Assembly: GCA_003339415.1 (NCBI GenBank)
Contig: PDHQ01000038.1
Location: forward strand, 134,739-198,738
Source: Ophiocordyceps camponoti-saundersi (nom. inval.)
Taxonomy: Eukaryota > Ascomycota > Sordariomycetes > Hypocreales > Ophiocordycipitaceae
DNA length: 64,000 nucleotides
Reading direction: 5' to 3'
A program made the translations under genes and the position numbers. This document shows positions 31,603-41,562 of this stretch, one piece after another. Position 1 is the stretch's first letter. Each line of letters opens with the position of its first letter. The notes under the pieces are model-generated. The model saw only the letters and a program-made list of their open reading frames with translations, searched no databases and was not told the DNA's origin.

Positions 31603-33828
31603 TCAGTGGTGCGGGCTACGACGACGTCTGACGTGGTCGTGGAAGTGGTGGCGTCGGCCTTTGTAAGTGCCGGCCGCGGTGGTGGAGGAGGAGGTGGCGT
31701 TGTTGGCGGCGGCGTTGCTGGCCTTGATAATGGCCTGGCCGTCCCGACTGTAGACGGAGAGCGCCCAACTGCCACCGCAGATGCCTCCCTCGCAGGCCAT
31801 GTTGCATCGGGCCTCATCGAGGCGCTTGGAACCGACGAGGGCGTCGCCGCAGTAGCACTCGCCCCCGTATTCCGTCCCGGCCAGGGCGTGGCCCGAAGCA
31901 CGGCAGTAGTCGATGCATTTGGCGTTGCTGACGACGCCTCCCATGTCGGCTCGTATGACGTCGCTCAGGGCCCTTTGCTGACCGTCCTGGAAGCAGCCGG
32001 CGTACTTGTAGCCTTTGATGGAACGGGTCGAGTTGGTGAATTTCGGCCCGTCTGTCATGACGGCTGCTACCTGTCCTTTGGGTGCTTCCTCCTGGCGACC
32101 TTGGGATACTGCCTCCTGGCCTTTGGGCGCTGCCTCGCGGCCTTTCATGGTGACGGTGACTGTCTCCTGGACGGTGACCGTCTTGGTGATGCACTCGCTG
32201 CTGATGGTTGGCTGGACAGCACTCGAGTCGGCGGCGTAGGAGGAAGACGATGCGGACGAGGGGGCGGAGTAAGGGGAAGACGAGGCTGACGGCGCGGCTT
32301 CGGATCCGATCGAGTTCGTTTGGTGAGCGGTCGAGTTGGCGTAGTGCTTGGTGAGTCCCCTGGTAGGCACGTGGTATCGAACGGCCTCTTTGGTGGCTGA
32401 AGGGCGCTGACTCTCGGTTGAGGCACCGATGACCTGGTTGACGGGCAACTTGTATCGCGTCTCGGCCGCGTCTTCAGATGATGATGATGATGATGATGGG
32501 TAGTAGTCCGGTTCCTGGGTCGAAGGAGACGAAGCCGATTCGTATGAAGACGAGGACTGGGTCGGCTCGTATGAGGACGAGGACTGGGCCGGCTCATACG
32601 AAGAAGAAGACTGGACCGGCTCATACGACGGAGACTTGACCGGCGCGTACGCAGAAGAAGACTGGGCCGGCTTAGACGAAACCGGAGCGGCGCCTCCCTC
32701 TCCGCCGCCGGAACGCGAGCCTCCTCCGTAGGACCAGCCGGCGATTTGGTTGCTACCGGGAAGAGAGTCCAAGACGCCGTCGACCTTTTCATCGATGGCA
32801 GACGGAATGGTACAATCATCCTGGTTGAGCCCGTAGGGCAGACCGGGACACTTGTCCATGCCGATGGTACCAGCGTCGCAGGTGTCGATGATGTGCTGCA
32901 GCACCTTTTCATCCCAGCCGGCCATGAAGTCGGCATGCAGACTGAAGCCGGTCGCGTCGCCGTTGGACAGCACGAACGGCTGCTTGCCCTGACCCTGCAC
33001 CCACCTGTCCTTGAAGGCGGGCGTGTTCCAGTAGATCTCGAGGAACAGGTGAGGGACGTGGATATGACCCTTGGGACAGTCCATCTTGCCGTCTCCGGCG
33101 CCGCTGGGGAAGACCATGTTCTTCTTGTAGTCGGTCAGTCCGACGGCCGGGTCGTAGCACGATGGGAAGTGAATGTCGGCGCGAAGAGGCGAGGCGAAGC
33201 CATCGCAGTCGACGTCGGGAAAGCCGACGCCCTCGCCCTTGTTGACAGGGTCACCGATACCAGCCAGCTTACCGTCCGAATCGGCAGGCCACGAAGGGGG
33301 GTTATAGACGTTGCCATTACGAGGACAGGTCCATTTCACCGGGTTAACGGGGCCTTTGGAAGCGTCCAGGTTGGTGATGGCACCTCCAGCCGGGGCAGAT
33401 CGGGTATCGATATCACCGCTGACGACGCTGAGACCGAGAGGGAAAGGCTTGATGTCATCATTGGTGGCCTCGAAGAAGTAGTAGGCGTTTGCATAGAAGA
33501 GCTCGACGTCCTCGAACTTGTTCGTCTTGGGATCTTTGAAGTACAAGGACGGGAACCAGTAGTTGCTGTTGTCGCCCTTGACTTTGGCGGTGCTACAGTT
33601 TGAGGTTGCGAGATGGTGTCCGTCGGAAGTGAGGCTGAAGGCGCTTCCGCCGAGGATGTTGTGGACGTGGGCGCCCGTCTTTCCAGGGGTTCGGATCGGA
33701 TCCATGCGGCCTTTTGTCAGCTGCTTGTTGGTGAAGCGCAGGACGGCAAAGGTGCGTTGGTCCTTGGCCTCTGCGAATAAGGTGGTTGTGGCGGCGACGA
33801 TGGCCGAGAGGAGGATGTGAGGTTTCAT
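31603..33828 (-). CDS. Secreted DUF1996 protein with C-terminal WSC domain
   Basis: Single exon, 741 residues. Signal peptide (about 1-21, cleaved near AEA), then a DUF1996 domain (about 30-290) with MDPIRTPGKTGAHVHNILGG, SNYWFPSLYF, DVDCDGFASPLRADIHFPSCYD and GHIHVPHLFLEIYWNTPAF. A Ser/Tyr/Pro linker (about 375-450) contains tandem SSSYEPxQ repeats. A WSC domain (about 606-695) starts YKYAGCFQD and includes GGECYCGD and the paired cysteines of the fold. WSC domains bind wall glycans; DUF1996 is of unknown activity, so an extracellular or wall-bound glycan-interacting protein is inferred. The His/Arg-rich C-terminus has no GPI signal. It sits at the left end of a block of secreted-protein genes. 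Confidence 0.93.
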   Translation of the reverse strand: MKPHILLSAIVAATTTLFAEAKDQRTFAVLRFTNKQLTKGRMDPIRTPGKTGAHVHNILGGSAFSLTSDGHHLATSNCSTAKVKGDNSNYWFPSLYFKDPKTNKFEDVELFYANAYYFFEATNDDIKPFPLGLSVVSGDIDTRSAPAGGAITNLDASKGPVNPVKWTCPRNGNVYNPPSWPADSDGKLAGIGDPVNKGEGVGFPDVDCDGFASPLRADIHFPSCYDPAVGLTDYKKNMVFPSGAGDGKMDCPKGHIHVPHLFLEIYWNTPAFKDRWVQGQGKQPFVLSNGDATGFSLHADFMAGWDEKVLQHIIDTCDAGTIGMDKCPGLPYGLNQDDCTIPSAIDEKVDGVLDSLPGSNQIAGWSYGGGSRSGGGEGGAAPVSSKPAQSSSAYAPVKSPSYEPVQSSSSYEPAQSSSSYEPTQSSSSYESASSPSTQEPDYYPSSSSSSSEDAAETRYKLPVNQVIGASTESQRPSATKEAVRYHVPTRGLTKHYANSTAHQTNSIGSEAAPSASSSPYSAPSSASSSSYAADSSAVQPTISSECITKTVTVQETVTVTMKGREAAPKGQEAVSQGRQEEAPKGQVAAVMTDGPKFTNSTRSIKGYKYAGCFQDGQQRALSDVIRADMGGVVSNAKCIDYCRASGHALAGTEYGGECYCGDALVGSKRLDEARCNMACEGGICGGSWALSVYSRDGQAIIKASNAAANNATSSSTTAAGTYKGRRHHFHDHVRRRRSPHH

Positions 33829-36053
33829 CTTGAAGAGTTGGGTTTGTCAAAGTTGAAGAAGAAGAAGAAGAACAGGAGAGAGAGAGTTTGTGTTTGTCTG
33901 TGGCTTGTCGAGAAGAGGAGGTTATCCAGAGAGAGGGGGGGAGGCAGAGTGAATGTGTGTTTGTGTGTGTATGGGTATGTTGAAAGGATGAAAGGAGAGA
34001 AGGGGAAGAAGAAGAACAGGATCCAGCTGTTCACCAAGACGAAGAGAAGAAAGGAATGTATGAATGGCCTGGGATCAGGCTGTGAAGGAGAGACTGCAGT
34101 GAAGATGAAGATGAAGAAGAGAGAAAGAAGAGAAGAGAAGAGAAGAGAAAAGGGAAAAAAAGGAGCAGTGAAAAAGAAGAAGAAGAAGAAGAAGAAGGGA
34201 AGGGTGATATTTTCATACCTACCGACCTACCTCCTACTCGACCACGACACCCATCTTCTCATCTCGACCTTGTTCACAGCCTGGTCCGGGCTTATTTTGG
34301 GGGTATTCCCTATTGGGGGGGTCCCTGACAGGAGGAGGAGGAGGAGGGAAAAAAAAAAAAAGAAAGGGGGCCGAGCGGCAAGACAAGGGTTAGGGTAGGA
34401 TATGGTAGGGTAGTGGGATGTGACCAGTCAGCCAACAGAGATGGACTCTGTCGTGTGATTCGCCAAAGGAGAGCGTTTTTGTCCTGATTGTGCAGGATTA
34501 TATTATAATTCATCCGATGCAACGCTCGTTTAATAATCCGTCTCCCCCCTTTTTTCCTCCTCTCTCTCTCTTTCTTCCTTTCTCCCCTTTTATCCCCAAG
34601 CTCTATCTATAGACTACGTATAACTCGATTAAAGAAGAAGAAGAAGAAGAATGACATGGCTATGACGAAGAAAAGAAAAAGGTTACAGAGAGAGACATTG
34701 TCAGAGAAACAAAACAAGGGGGAAGTTGAAACATGGTTCCGATCAAAGAAGCAGCGATTCAGCATCGTCAGCCGATGAGAAGAAGAAGAAGAAGCAAAAA
34801 AAGGGGCGGAGGAAGAAGAGGAAGAAGAAGAAGAAGTAAAAAAAATAAAACGACCATCCCCCCATGTTCTTTTTCTTCCTATGAAACGGATATAATGCAG
34901 GAGATGATGGAATAAGCGCCTCCTCGTGAAAGGGGGACAAAAAAACAGTGACAGACAGCTTTGTTGTCGTCTTATGCATATGTATGTATGGACGGCTGAC
35001 GCGCCTATTCGGGGTCAAGTGTCTTTTTCTTTTTAAACGGATATTACGCGCATTAGCCCCGTTTCGATTTGTTTAAGGCTTGTGATATAATCTCTCTTCA
35101 TAAAGGGTGGACAAAGGGTGCAGAAGCGCCCGTCACTTAGATGGGGACCGGACCGGGGGGTCTTTGCTTAGAAACGATGGATGCGGAAGAGAGGGTGTAA
35201 GCAAGCAAGCAAGCAAGGTACGCAAGGCATGCAAGGCACGAGTTTAGCTTGGTTGTCTGCAAGGCACCGCATCATTCCCAAGGCTCAGGGGTAGGGTAGA
35301 GTTGGGTTGTGGTATGGTTGGTCAGTGAAGAAACCCCTTTCCCCCTTTGCCCCCTTGTTGAAGATGGTTTTTTTTTTTTATATCTTCTATGTAAGCAGAG
35401 GGTTGATTGAAGACGGCGTTGATCAGCTGAAGCATCCCTCTACGGACTATGTACATATGTATGTACACTTATATATATATCTCTGATAGAGCAAGGGGAA
35501 GGGGAAGGGGAAGGGGAAGGGAAGATGAAAAGGGAAGAGATATATTCGTAAGCGTTTCGCGGATGAAGATTTTACGGATACGATGTTTGTATTGTCATCG
35601 TCAGTCTGCCGCTCGGTTCGTGAGGCTGATGATGCGTAAGCAGGTAAGTAAGTAAGTAAGTGAGATGCCGGGGGGCCGTGATGCTTTTCTCTTCCCACCT
35701 GTTTTGTTGTTACGGAGACTGAGTATGTATGTATGTAAGTAAGTAACAAAGACTCTATGGCTACTATCTAGATGTATGACAGTATGACCATGTCAGTTAA
35801 CAGGCAAACAACTGGAATGCTTACCTACATACGTCCGATGTGCTGGGGATTCGTGTTCAAGTCTGACGGTGAGTAAGTATGTAAGTAGTACGGAGTAGGT
35901 ATGTATGCTGACACTCGGTGACACCACCCCAAGTCATACAAAGAATCTTCCCCCCCCCCCCTCTTCCTCCCTCTTCCTCTCCCCCCCCTTTGTCAGCACT
36001 CATCATCTATATCATCATCATCATCATCAAAGACGACGACGACGACGACAATC
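33829..36053. other. Microsatellite-rich spacer
   Basis: Contains AGAAG-type repeats (about 34118-34200), one telomere-like AGGGTTAGGG (34386-34395), GAA tracts (34632-34652 and 34776-34840), a GCAA tract (35201-35217), an AGGGGA array, TATG repeats (35725-35738), TACGGAGTA (35889-35897) and poly-C (35950-35960). Frames read from it are Lys/Glu/Arg-only or leader-like. No gene supported. Confidence 0.6.
35495..35521 (+). repeat. AGGGGA array, potential G-quadruplex
   Basis: Five G-runs (4,4,4,4,3) spaced by AA within 27 bp, a strong G4-forming pattern on the plus strand, just after a TA dinucleotide tract. Confidence 0.85.
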
Positions 36054-36611
36054 ATGACGCGTCTCCTCCTCCTCCTCCCCCTCCTCGGCTCTCTAACCAT
36101 CTCCCACGTCTCATCATCATCATCATCAACCTCCAACTTCAACTCAACCCTAGATAACCTACCCATCACCCTCCGACAAACCAGCCTCTCGCCCCCGACG
36201 GTACGGGCCACGGTCAGCAACAAAAACGCCCACGCCGTCACCATCCTATCCTACCAGTCTCCGCTCGACAACCTCGCCCTGGCGCTAGGCCTCCTCTCCA
36301 TCACGCCGTCCGGCTCGAGCGAACCGATAGAGCTGCCCATCATCAGGGCGAAGCGGGTGTGGCCACCGGCCGACGAGTCCCTCATCGTCGTCGAGGCCGG
36401 GGCGAGCGCCACCAACGACTTCGTCCTCGAGGAGCCGCACGTGCCCGTCGAGAAGCTGGGCGATTCCGCCACCGTCGTTGTGCGCGGTCGCTGGATGGCA
36501 GTCTGGCCCAAGTCGAGGGCGAAGCTGACCAGGTCGGATATCGAGAATGCGAGCGGGACTGCCTTGTCGGCTGGCTTTGAGTCGAATTCGCTGCTGGTTA
36601 GGGTGAGGTAA
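36054..36611 (+). CDS. Secreted protein resembling a stand-alone M35 (deuterolysin) propeptide
   Basis: Single exon, 185 residues. Signal peptide MTRLLLLLPLLGSLTISHVSS is followed by a poly-Ser/Thr stretch and a single beta-rich domain: LPITLRQTSLSPPTVRATVSN, AVTILSYQSPLDN, and DIENASGTALSAGFESNSLLVRV at the end. The strand pattern matches the N-terminal prodomain of fungal M35 metalloendopeptidases, which folds as a beta-sandwich and keeps the enzyme inactive. The peptidase domain with its HExxH and aspartate zinc ligands is absent; the frame ends at a normal stop and the downstream 130 bp hold no continuation. It could act as an inhibitor or chaperone in trans, or have an unrelated job. It lies 135 bp from a convergent small secreted protein gene. 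Confidence 0.7.
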   Translation: MTRLLLLLPLLGSLTISHVSSSSSSTSNFNSTLDNLPITLRQTSLSPPTVRATVSNKNAHAVTILSYQSPLDNLALALGLLSITPSGSSEPIELPIIRAKRVWPPADESLIVVEAGASATNDFVLEEPHVPVEKLGDSATVVVRGRWMAVWPKSRAKLTRSDIENASGTALSAGFESNSLLVRVR

Positions 36612-36745
36612 AAAGTTGAGGAGCCAGCCAAGTTGGTACATACAGCAGCTTTGTTGCGAATGGAGACGTGTTATAGTAAAATTCATCGACTATGGATAGA
36701 AGAAGAAGAAGAAGATGATGATGATCGAGACAAAAAAGAGAGCAA

Positions 36746-37066
36746 CTACAGACAGAGAGAAGAAGACTCGACCAACCGAATACTACCAACCGAATACTCG
36801 GGATAGTCGCAATCCGACCCTCGCCAAACCTCGCTCAACGGCCACTCATCTCCGCAACACAGCCTAAAGTCGTACAGGTCTTCCGAGATGGAGCCAGCAT
36901 AGCAGTCGTTCCCGAAGCGGAACCAGCCTCCGAGCTGAACGCAGCAGTGCTGTGTGAGGCCATTTTGAGCCTTCCCATCCGAGTCTACGCATTTGCAGCC
37001 GAGGACGACGGAGGGTAGAGCCGTGGTGAGGAGGGAGAGGGTGAGGGAGGATAATTTGTATGACAT
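36746..37066 (-). CDS. Small secreted cysteine-rich protein (framework A)
   Basis: 106 residues. Signal peptide ending near VVLG, directly followed by mature CKC. The eight-cysteine framework is C-x-C-x14-CC-x12-C-x14-CC-x14-C, mostly in CCVQLGGW, CCGDEW and GSDCDYPEYSV. It shares this order with the gene at 39091 on the other strand. No family known to me has this pattern; it is not the hydrophobin order. A 14-bp tandem duplication near the stop shifts the last residues. The start is chosen as the only Met giving a signal peptide; the upstream frame continues to 37270 without one. Effector or surface role is only inferred from size and secretion. Confidence 0.65.
   Translation of the reverse strand: MSYKLSSLTLSLLTTALPSVVLGCKCVDSDGKAQNGLTQHCCVQLGGWFRFGNDCYAGSISEDLYDFRLCCGDEWPLSEVWRGSDCDYPEYSVGSIRLVESSSLCL
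36771..36798. repeat. 14-bp tandem duplication within a coding sequence
   Basis: ACCAACCGAATACT occurs twice back to back (36771-36784, 36785-36798). It lies near the 3' end of the secreted-protein gene at 36746; 14 is not a multiple of three, so the duplication changes the frame of the last codons. Confidence 0.85.
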
Positions 37067-37136
37067 TTTTTTTTTCTTTTGATAGTTTTTTGGACGTTGC
37101 GAAAGAAGAAGGGTGAAAGTTTGGTTGGTTTCTGAT

Positions 37137-37144
37137 CCTTTATA
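37137..37144 (-). promoter_or_regulatory. TATA-like box upstream of the secreted protein at 36746
   Basis: TATAAAGG on the minus strand about 70 bp before the chosen ATG. Confidence 0.45.
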
Positions 37145-38913
37145 GAAGACAAGTATGAGGTTCAAAAAAGAAGGGTGAGTTTTCTGTGTATATACGAGGT
37201 TCAAAGAATAGAAACGAGTTATCCCCATATCTTCCATCCCAGACTTCCACTCCCATCTTTTAGTATACACGCTCGTCCTCCTTACACTTTACACGTCCAT
37301 GTCTCCCAAGGGTCAGCGCCATCATTCACCGGAAAAGCCTCATCTCATAGAAAAAACCAAGCAGTAATTTCTTGCAACTTTCCCTCCCTTTCTTCTTCTT
37401 TCTTCTTCTTCCCCTGTTCTTGACTTTTTCTTCTTTCCACAAGTCAGTCGATAATTTCTCTTTTCGACCAAAGATTTCTCTTCTTACGAGAGACGATGGG
37501 TCTAATAGAAAGGCTTGGGGAAGCGGCGGGGTATAACAAGATATATATGTATGTATGCATATACTTGGCGAGGCGAAAAAAAGGGGGGGGAAGAGAAGAG
37601 AAGAGAAGAAAGAAAGAAAGTGTGACAAGTTTTTCTTTTTGCTGTGATATGGCTGTATCGAGAAAAAAAACCCTAGACTACGAAGCAGAGGAGAGTCAAG
37701 GACGGTGGGATATTCTTCTTCAGGGAAATGGAAAAGGTTGGTGAGTTGATTCGAGTTTGCGGTTGTGGAAAAACCGGCTTAGACTGTGTTATTTTGGGGA
37801 GGGAGGGAGGCTGAGAGAAGGAAAGCTATGGTGTGTGAGTGAGAGAGAGAGAGAGAGTGTGTGTGTGTGTGTGTAAAAGAAAGGGATGAAACGGCATCTC
37901 TCCTCGTCTTGGAAAGTTGGCATGATAACTCTCTATGTTGTATCCATGTGTAATGCTAACATCTAGTACCTACCTATAGCCTCAACGTGCTGACCACCAG
38001 TCCAGTCGAACAATACATCAACATACATACATACATACATATGTATATACGTGACATATGTATGCCGAATGATGACGATATACAACTACAGTGTTATAGT
38101 GGCGAGCAGGGCTCTGGCATATAGGCCTGTATGGTATGTACATACATGTCCATATATACCCGGTTCTGGGGCCAAGAGACGGGCCACCCCGGGTGACTAC
38201 CGACTTACCTACATATGTAGACCCCTCCCATCGTCGTCTACCTAAACCCAGCCCTACATATTAACACACTTATACATCACTCATAACCATCTGCACCGGA
38301 TAAGAAACAGAAACAGCCCCGATTCATCATGTGCATACATACATACTGACTTGTTCAGCCAACATGCCCCAAAGTCAGATGGTAAGCAGCAACTGGACAG
38401 ACCTTATGAAGCTTTCTTGGACTATATTGAACTTACCTAGGTACCTACCTACCTGCCTAGGTAGACAACCACACACATGCATACCTACCTACATATGAAA
38501 AGAGATTACAGACACGCATGACTTGTGACTTGAAGGCCCCTCTCCTCTCAACTCTCTCTCAACTCTCATGTCCCCCCATCGACCGTCCAGTCCCTCCCTC
38601 CGATCGAAACCTTCTTCTTACAGGCATAACACTCTGTTCTCACCGCCCCTAAATAACACGTACTTCCTTCTCCTGCCCGTCTTCATACCTACCTACTCTA
38701 GTGCTCGCCTCTCAAGCTTCTCCTCTTCTTCTCCACTTTCTTCACCTCACCCTTCACCTTCACGACCAGCAAGACCATAAAGGCCATAAAGGCCATTCAT
38801 ACCTTGGTGAAGCTTTCATCGCCGATCTAAAGCCCATTACACATCTCATCTTCCGCAAGTAGCAAGATTCTTTGCCTTGCCCTGCAGCAAGTCTATATCT
38901 ACGTACATTCTCG

Positions 38914-38922
38914 TATATAAAA
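38914..38922 (+). promoter_or_regulatory. TATA box upstream of the secreted protein at 39091
   Basis: TATATAAAA about 170 bp before the ATG, followed by a CT-rich leader, as is common for strongly expressed fungal genes. Confidence 0.5.
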
Positions 38923-39090
38923 CCCCTCCTCTCTCTCTCCAACACCTCTCTCTTTACACGACAACTCTACCTTCTAAACTTCCACAACTCTCAGCTTCCC
39001 TACACAACTCAACAACATCACCACTCTCTCTTTACACAACTCACTTCACATACACACGTCTTCCAACAACCAAAAAAGAAAAGCGTGATA

Positions 39091-39414
39091 ATGCCTTCTC
39101 CGTCCCTCACCGCAACCACAGCTATACTGTCACTCCTCCTTCTCCTCCTCACGCCCTCTCCGACAACTGCGTGCCAATGCCTCTACCGAGGCCACGTCCA
39201 CCCCCTCTGGACGTGGAGATGCTGCGCCAAAGTTCGCGGCCGCCTCGTTTACGACGTCTGCCTCCCAGACTCAATCCCCGACCCATCGTCATCATTCTCA
39301 GCCTTCAACCGTTGCTGTGGGGGTTGGTACATGGGGTGGCGAATGGGGACGTCCAGTTGCCACTTCCCACCCGATACGGTCAATGGCATTTCGTCGGCCG
39401 TTGTCGCCAATTGA
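39091..39414 (+). CDS. Small secreted cysteine-rich protein (framework B)
   Basis: 107 residues. Signal peptide with hydrophobic LSLLLLLL core, cleaved near TTA, directly followed by mature CQC. Cysteines run C-x-C-x13-CC-x11-C-x17-CC-x13-C, nearly the same spacing as the gene at 36746-37066. Outside the cysteines identity is low, though both have an aromatic residue after CCG (GW or DEW) in the second half. The two look like anciently duplicated, fast-diverging paralogues arranged head to head. The start is the ATG in CGTGATAATGCC, the first one giving a signal peptide; two overlapping frames (38872 and 38877) cover leader sequence. A secreted effector or surface protein is inferred only. 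Confidence 0.7.
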   Translation: MPSPSLTATTAILSLLLLLLTPSPTTACQCLYRGHVHPLWTWRCCAKVRGRLVYDVCLPDSIPDPSSSFSAFNRCCGGWYMGWRMGTSSCHFPPDTVNGISSAVVAN

Positions 39415-40122
39415 AACCAAAGAGAGAACGTCACGAGTTGCGAAAGCCCTTTCGAGTAGTAAGCGGGCCAAACAAGATAACAAACCCCGACCAAGTATTT
39501 CTCCTCTGTAAATTCAGAAAAAGAAAGAAAAAAAGTATAGAATAGAGTCAGAATGAATGGAAACCTGTCTCTTGTCTCGGTCTTCAAGATGGACCACAAG
39601 CAAGTTCTCTTATCGGGTGTCCCCTCCCAAACAGAATGGGACCTTTCTTTGATCAAAGACTCGTTGCAGCACGAAGAGGGGAAAAAAAAGTTGTCAATGT
39701 ATCCGTAGACGCTTGACCCATGAGTGAGACTGTATCTGTAGGAGGGCGGGGGCCCGCCTGCGTGTGCAATACAGTTGCCGCAGTAAATGGCCAATCATCG
39801 GCCGTCTCGTGAAACAGCGATGAAAGAAAAAGAAAGAAGAAAAGATTTCGACTGTCACAAGAGAGCAGAGAAGAGAGACAAACGAGAAACCGAGAAAAGA
39901 GTGAAGAGAAGAGAGAGATGGAAGAGAAGTGAAGACAAGACAAGACAAGACAAGGAAGAGCGAGGGAGAAGAGAGAGAGAGACAGAGAGACAGAGGGATA
40001 GAGGGACAGACAGAAAGAGAGAGAGACAGAGAGACAGGTGACGTAAAAGTCAACATCGACACAGGTGTAGGTAGTAGATGCTAGTTTCCAAACGTATAAA
40101 ATGACCATTCTCTTCCCCCGGT
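39415..40122. other. Convergent spacer with purine-only tract
   Basis: 3' regions of the secreted protein gene and the velvet gene. 39820-40045 is an almost pure GA/ACAG purine tract on the plus strand, giving biased frames on both strands. Confidence 0.6.
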
Positions 40123-40217
40123 CTAATCCCGAGCCAAGCGTCGCCTCCGCGAGCTGCCCTGGCCAACAACGTCAGCTGCGTCCTCGTCGACATCGGACGC
40201 TTCATCCGCTCGGTTCG

Positions 40218-40266
<49 letters not shown>

Positions 40267-41562
40267 ATGAGAGAGAGAAGGAGGAGGAGCCTTGGAGCGT
40301 TCGTTGCCCTTCTTGATGGAAATGATACACCCTTGCTCCTTGAGTCGTTTCGCCAGGTTGCTACTGGGAAGCATGCCGGGAAACTCCTTGGCGCTGTAGA
40401 CGTGGAAGACGTCGCTCAGGGCCTCGGTCAGGATGGGAAAGTGCCTAATGATGCCGGCGCGCATCGGGTCGATCATGATGAGCGTGAACTTGAGCCGGAA
40501 TGCGCCGGGCGTGCGACACGAGAGGTCGCCGAAGCAGAAGAAGCAGCCCTCGACCCCGTGGTCGTCGCGGCCGACAAAGGGGGTGCCGACGAGGGCGCCC
40601 ATCAGACGACGCTGGTGCTGGTATCCTTCGGGCATGAAGGAGGCATCACGCGTACCCGTCTCGTCGCAGATGGCGCAGTTCATGACGTAGCTCTCGTAAC
40701 GTAAGTACGACTGCACCTCTTCGTCCGTCATGCTGCCGCTCTCAATAACCAGCTGGACGATGGGCGGCGGGTCGATGACGCGCCTGTCCCTGTCGCCGAA
40801 GCCGCAGGCTCGCGCCGCCCGGGGCTGCTGCCTCATCCTGAGACTGAAGCGCATGTCGCCCAAGGCCTGGGTGCGACCCGGGGCCAAGAGGTTCGGCATC
40901 GTGGGGGCCCAAGTTCCGTCAGCCGCAGCGGCCACCTGCTGGGCCCGGGGAGGCAAGAGCTGTGGTGGGCGGGAGCCGTCGTTGCGACCGTAATCGGCTC
41001 CGAGCGGGCGCTGGGCGGCCGCCGACGGCGAAAGTGCAAGCGGCGTGGCCCGAGCGAGGGGCGAGGCGTCGGGCGGCCCGGCCGGAGCTGGGTTCCACCC
41101 GGGTGATGAGGCTTGGGTGCGGGCGCCCCGCACAACCGCCTTCAGCCGGGGATCCGACGGGGCGACAAGGGGGTCTGGAGGGTACAAAAGAGGGGAAGAC
41201 GGGTGCTGAACGGGATGACGGTTCGAAGCTCCCGTGAGGAAATTGTTAGGAGAGTGAGACGACGGATGAAGAGCGTCTGACGGGGCGAAGGGGGGATTGT
41301 GGTGTTGATGAATTGAGTTATGAAGTTGTTGCTCTTGTCGTTGTTGATGCTGTTGGTGTTGTTGATGGTGGTGGTGGTCAAGGTGATGATGATGATGGTG
41401 ATGATGATGATGGTGACGATGACGATGACGATAGTGATTATGATGATGATCATGAGGAGGAGGAGGAGAAGGAGGAGGAGGAGGAGGGCCGTGATACTGC
41501 CGGGATAGCCCCGGATCCTGGTCGAGTGCGCATTCCTTGTCTTCACGAGACCTCGACTCCAT
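40123..41562 (-). CDS. velC: Velvet-family transcriptional regulator, VelC-like
   Basis: 479 residues from the Met followed by ESRSREDKE; the frame is open further upstream (to 41847) and other Met codons exist, so the start is uncertain. The velvet DNA-binding domain spans about 236-417: FSLRMRQQPRAARACGFGD, RDRRVIDPPPIVQLV, NCAICDETGTRD, GVEGCFFCFGDLSCRTPG and FPGMLPSSNLAKRLKEQGC ending in SIKKGN. That C-terminal motif and the order fit VelC better than VeA, VelB or VosA, from memory of family motifs. Velvet proteins control sexual and asexual development and secondary metabolism in the nucleus. The N-terminus has a poly-His/Gln region (HHHHHHHHHHH then QQHQQHQQ) and the C-terminus has 13 Gln after HHHH. 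Confidence 0.85.
40219..40257. repeat. (CTG)13 repeat encoding 13 Gln in the velvet gene
   Basis: Thirteen uninterrupted CTG on the plus strand (CAG on the coding strand), next to four ATG (His) triplets. Likely polymorphic between strains. Confidence 0.9.

Larger units (their letters stand above)
37067..39090. other. Divergent spacer between the two eight-cysteine genes
   Basis: Roughly 2 kb with a TATA-like box for each gene, a paired GAGGTTCAAA element (37158-37167 and 37195-37204), GA/GT compound microsatellite (37841-37874), TACA/TATG clusters (38020-38047), and the palindrome TACCTAGGTA (38434-38443). No other gene found. Confidence 0.6.

Noticed and set aside
33817..34398. Lys/Arg-rich plus-strand frame of 193 codons
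   Set aside because: Purine-repeat leader of the DUF1996 gene; no motif.
36746..39414. Hydrophobin assignment for the two eight-cysteine proteins
   Set aside because: Hydrophobins have C-CC-C-C-CC-C order; here it is C-C-CC-C-CC-C starting with C-x-C.
38877..39545. Longer plus-strand frame overlapping the small secreted gene
   Set aside because: Different frame from the signal-peptide and cysteine-framework ORF and without its features.
41215..41235. tRNA B-box-like GGTTCGAAGC
   Set aside because: Lies in the velvet coding sequence with no A box or cloverleaf partner.
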